From: Pirellulales bacterium
Lineage (GTDB): Bacteria; Planctomycetota; Planctomycetia; Pirellulales; Thermoguttaceae
Direction of reading: 5' to 3'
DNA: 64,000 nt
NCBI GenBank assembly: GCA_016931995.1
Contig: JAFGDS010000048.1
Location: forward strand, 1 to 64,000
The notes beneath the pieces are model-generated. The model saw nothing but the letters and a program-made list of their open reading frames with translations. It had not been told where the DNA came from and searched no databases. Both the position numbers and the translations under genes were made by a program. Below, one piece after another: positions 62,872 through 64,000 of the stretch (positions within the stretch are counted from its first letter, which is position 1; each line of letters starts with the position of its first letter).

Positions 62872-64000
62872 TCAGACGTCCTCCGGCACCGTGAACGGCG
62901 CGCGGTAGAAGCCGCGAGCGATACGGTTGGCTTCGGGGTGGTCCTTGAAGCACTCGTTCTCCCGGTCCACGTCGAGCCAGGGGCCCAGGGTGACGCTCTT
63001 GGACTCGAGGTCGATCTCGTGGGCCCGCAGGTGGTCCAACAGGCGGTCGTACATCTCGTTCAGGACGGGGATATCCTGGACCTGGCGGCGCATTTCGCGA
63101 TGGTCGGCCGGGGCGCCGACGCGGTAGGAGATGTTGCCCACGTGGGTGACGGACGTGGAGAGGTGCCCTTCGAGCACGTCGGCATTGAGCAGGTTTCGGT
63201 CGCCGGCGCGGACGGCCTCGATGAAGTTCTCGAAGTGGCGTTCCGGGCCGGTGAACTTCTTGACGAGTTTGCCTTCGCGGTCGTGGACCGACCCGCCGAC
63301 GCTGGCGTAGTTCGAGATCATCGCGTGGCCGCCCTCGCACTCGGCGCATACGCCGGTCGCCAGGCCGCGGAAGTTGGGCACGTGCTTGCGCATCAGGTCG
63401 AAACTGGTCATCCACTTCTTCGCGGTGGGCAGATTATGTACCTCGTAGAGAACCGGGGCGGAAGGGAAGTCGTAGTAGGCGATTTGCGTGTTGGGCACGT
63501 TGCCCGCGTCGTCGAAATTGAACCGGCCGCCGATGCTCATCGCGCGGCGCGGGAGCAGGGGCTCGTTGAGGAGCCACCGGGCGATGTCGATTTCGTGGAC
63601 GCCCTGATTGCACGACTCGCCGTCGCCCGTGTTCCAGTCGAAACTGCAATCGTACTGGAGCTTGGGTCGGTAGACGGGCTGCATGGCCGCCGGACCGCAC
63701 CAGAGGTCGTAGTCAATGTAGTCGGGAATGACCAGCGGTTCGCTCAATTTGCCGATCGGCTGGCGAAGCTTGTTGGCGAAACCGGTAACGTAGCAGATCT
63801 TGCCGAGGTTGCCCGCCTGAAGCCACGCGATGACGTCGATGATGGCCTTGGTGGATCGGGCCTGGGTGCCGGTCTGCACGATGCGGTTGTACTTCCGCGC
63901 CGCTTTGACCATCTGCCGGCCTTCCCAGATGTAATGGGAAAGCGGCTTCTCGCAGTAGACGTGCTTGCCCGCCTGACAGGCCCAAATCGTGCTCAAGGCG
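62872..64000 (-). CDS. Gfo/Idh/MocA family oxidoreductase, 5' end outside the window
   Basis: A partial gene: 376 residues to the stop, with the start beyond the window edge. The Rossmann remainder has ACQAGKHVYCEKPLSHYIWE (EKP segment with the catalytic Lys). The C-terminal alpha/beta domain contains SFDWNTGDGESCNQGVHEID (ligand His), ALSIGGRFNF-like RRAMSIGGRFNFDD and a tail of about 90 residues. The reaction is probably a sugar or cyclitol oxidation or reduction. It is preceded on its 3' side by an R8 repeat. Residues and length match planctomycete members that are Tat-exported, but that signal would be off the window. Confidence 0.88.
   Translation of the reverse strand, partial: ALSTIWACQAGKHVYCEKPLSHYIWEGRQMVKAARKYNRIVQTGTQARSTKAIIDVIAWLQAGNLGKICYVTGFANKLRQPIGKLSEPLVIPDYIDYDLWCGPAAMQPVYRPKLQYDCSFDWNTGDGESCNQGVHEIDIARWLLNEPLLPRRAMSIGGRFNFDDAGNVPNTQIAYYDFPSAPVLYEVHNLPTAKKWMTSFDLMRKHVPNFRGLATGVCAECEGGHAMISNYASVGGSVHDREGKLVKKFTGPERHFENFIEAVRAGDRNLLNADVLEGHLSTSVTHVGNISYRVGAPADHREMRRQVQDIPVLNEMYDRLLDHLRAHEIDLESKSVTLGPWLDVDRENECFKDHPEANRIARGFYRAPFTVPEDV

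Overview
The window is GC-rich bacterial DNA that looks like a planctomycete chromosome, probably from the Pirellulales or a related group. The markers are a DUF1559 prepilin-like protein (N-terminal pilin-type segment and C-terminal H-x9-DG), several PEP-CTERM proteins, LamG/discoidin proteins, DUF1080, DUF1207 and DUF1598 proteins, two secreted sulfatases, Tat-exported Gfo/Idh/MocA proteins and a T5SS/PEP-CTERM repeat protein. Both strands are used. No rRNA, tRNA, CRISPR array or intact insertion sequence was recognised.

Layout. 0-3 kb: secreted beta-helix protein and a CYTH protein (minus). 3.7-7.1 kb: groES-groEL with a clear terminator, then glutamate dehydrogenase. 7.4-12.6 kb: GH29 fucosidase, PEP-CTERM protein, DUF1080 protein, degenerate phosphohexomutase. 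12.6-18.1 kb: small conserved protein, PfkB kinase, tiny lipoprotein, glnS, HTH protein, FmdB-type zinc ribbon, ndk. 18.3-25 kb: DUF1207, sulfatase, iron alcohol dehydrogenase, receiver/HD-GYP, ankyrin protein. 25.3-30.3 kb: GT39-like membrane protein, LptD-like protein, diacylglycerol kinase. 30.4-34.9 kb: PQQ-type propeller and C45-type hydrolase. 35.3-37.0 kb: a visibly more AT-rich ImmA/IrrE plus DUF4411 pair (toxin-antitoxin-like). 37.1-43.2 kb: Tat oxidoreductase, sulfatase, T5SS/PEP-CTERM protein, DUF1598. 43.1-47.2 kb: hybrid histidine kinase and sigma-54 activator. 47.4-51.1 kb: GH172, GH43-like protein, Aat. 51.5-57.7 kb: UroD-like protein, RhaT and a GH106-like enzyme, a probable rhamnose unit. 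57.9-62.2 kb: DUF1559 and two tandem LamG/PEP-CTERM paralogs. 62.9-64 kb: partial Gfo/Idh/MocA gene.

Many genes fit the breakdown of complex, probably sulfated, fucose- and rhamnose-containing polysaccharides: fucosidase, sulfatases, GH106, GH172, GH43-like, beta-helix protein, sugar oxidoreductases, PfkB kinase and RhaT.

The most unusual feature is the density of short palindromic repeats. I distinguish nine families: R1 GTGCCACTGGCT-NN-GCCAGTGC; R2 GCCACTGCTGG-CCAGCAGTG; R3 TCATCCTGAGCGAAGCGAAG; R4 ACCACGGAGACACGGAG or ACCACGAAAGACACGAA; R5 GGGGACAGTCCCATTTTCGC; R6 a two-hairpin element of about 80 bp; R7 TTTGGAGTGCGGCGACTCGT; R8 CCTCTCCCNNNGGGAGAGG; R9 GGCGGGAGCCTCGCC. They fill most intergenic gaps, are repeatedly nested inside one another (outer inverted repeat of one family, inner of another), and at several places have entered coding sequence in frame or supply a gene's stop codon and last residues.
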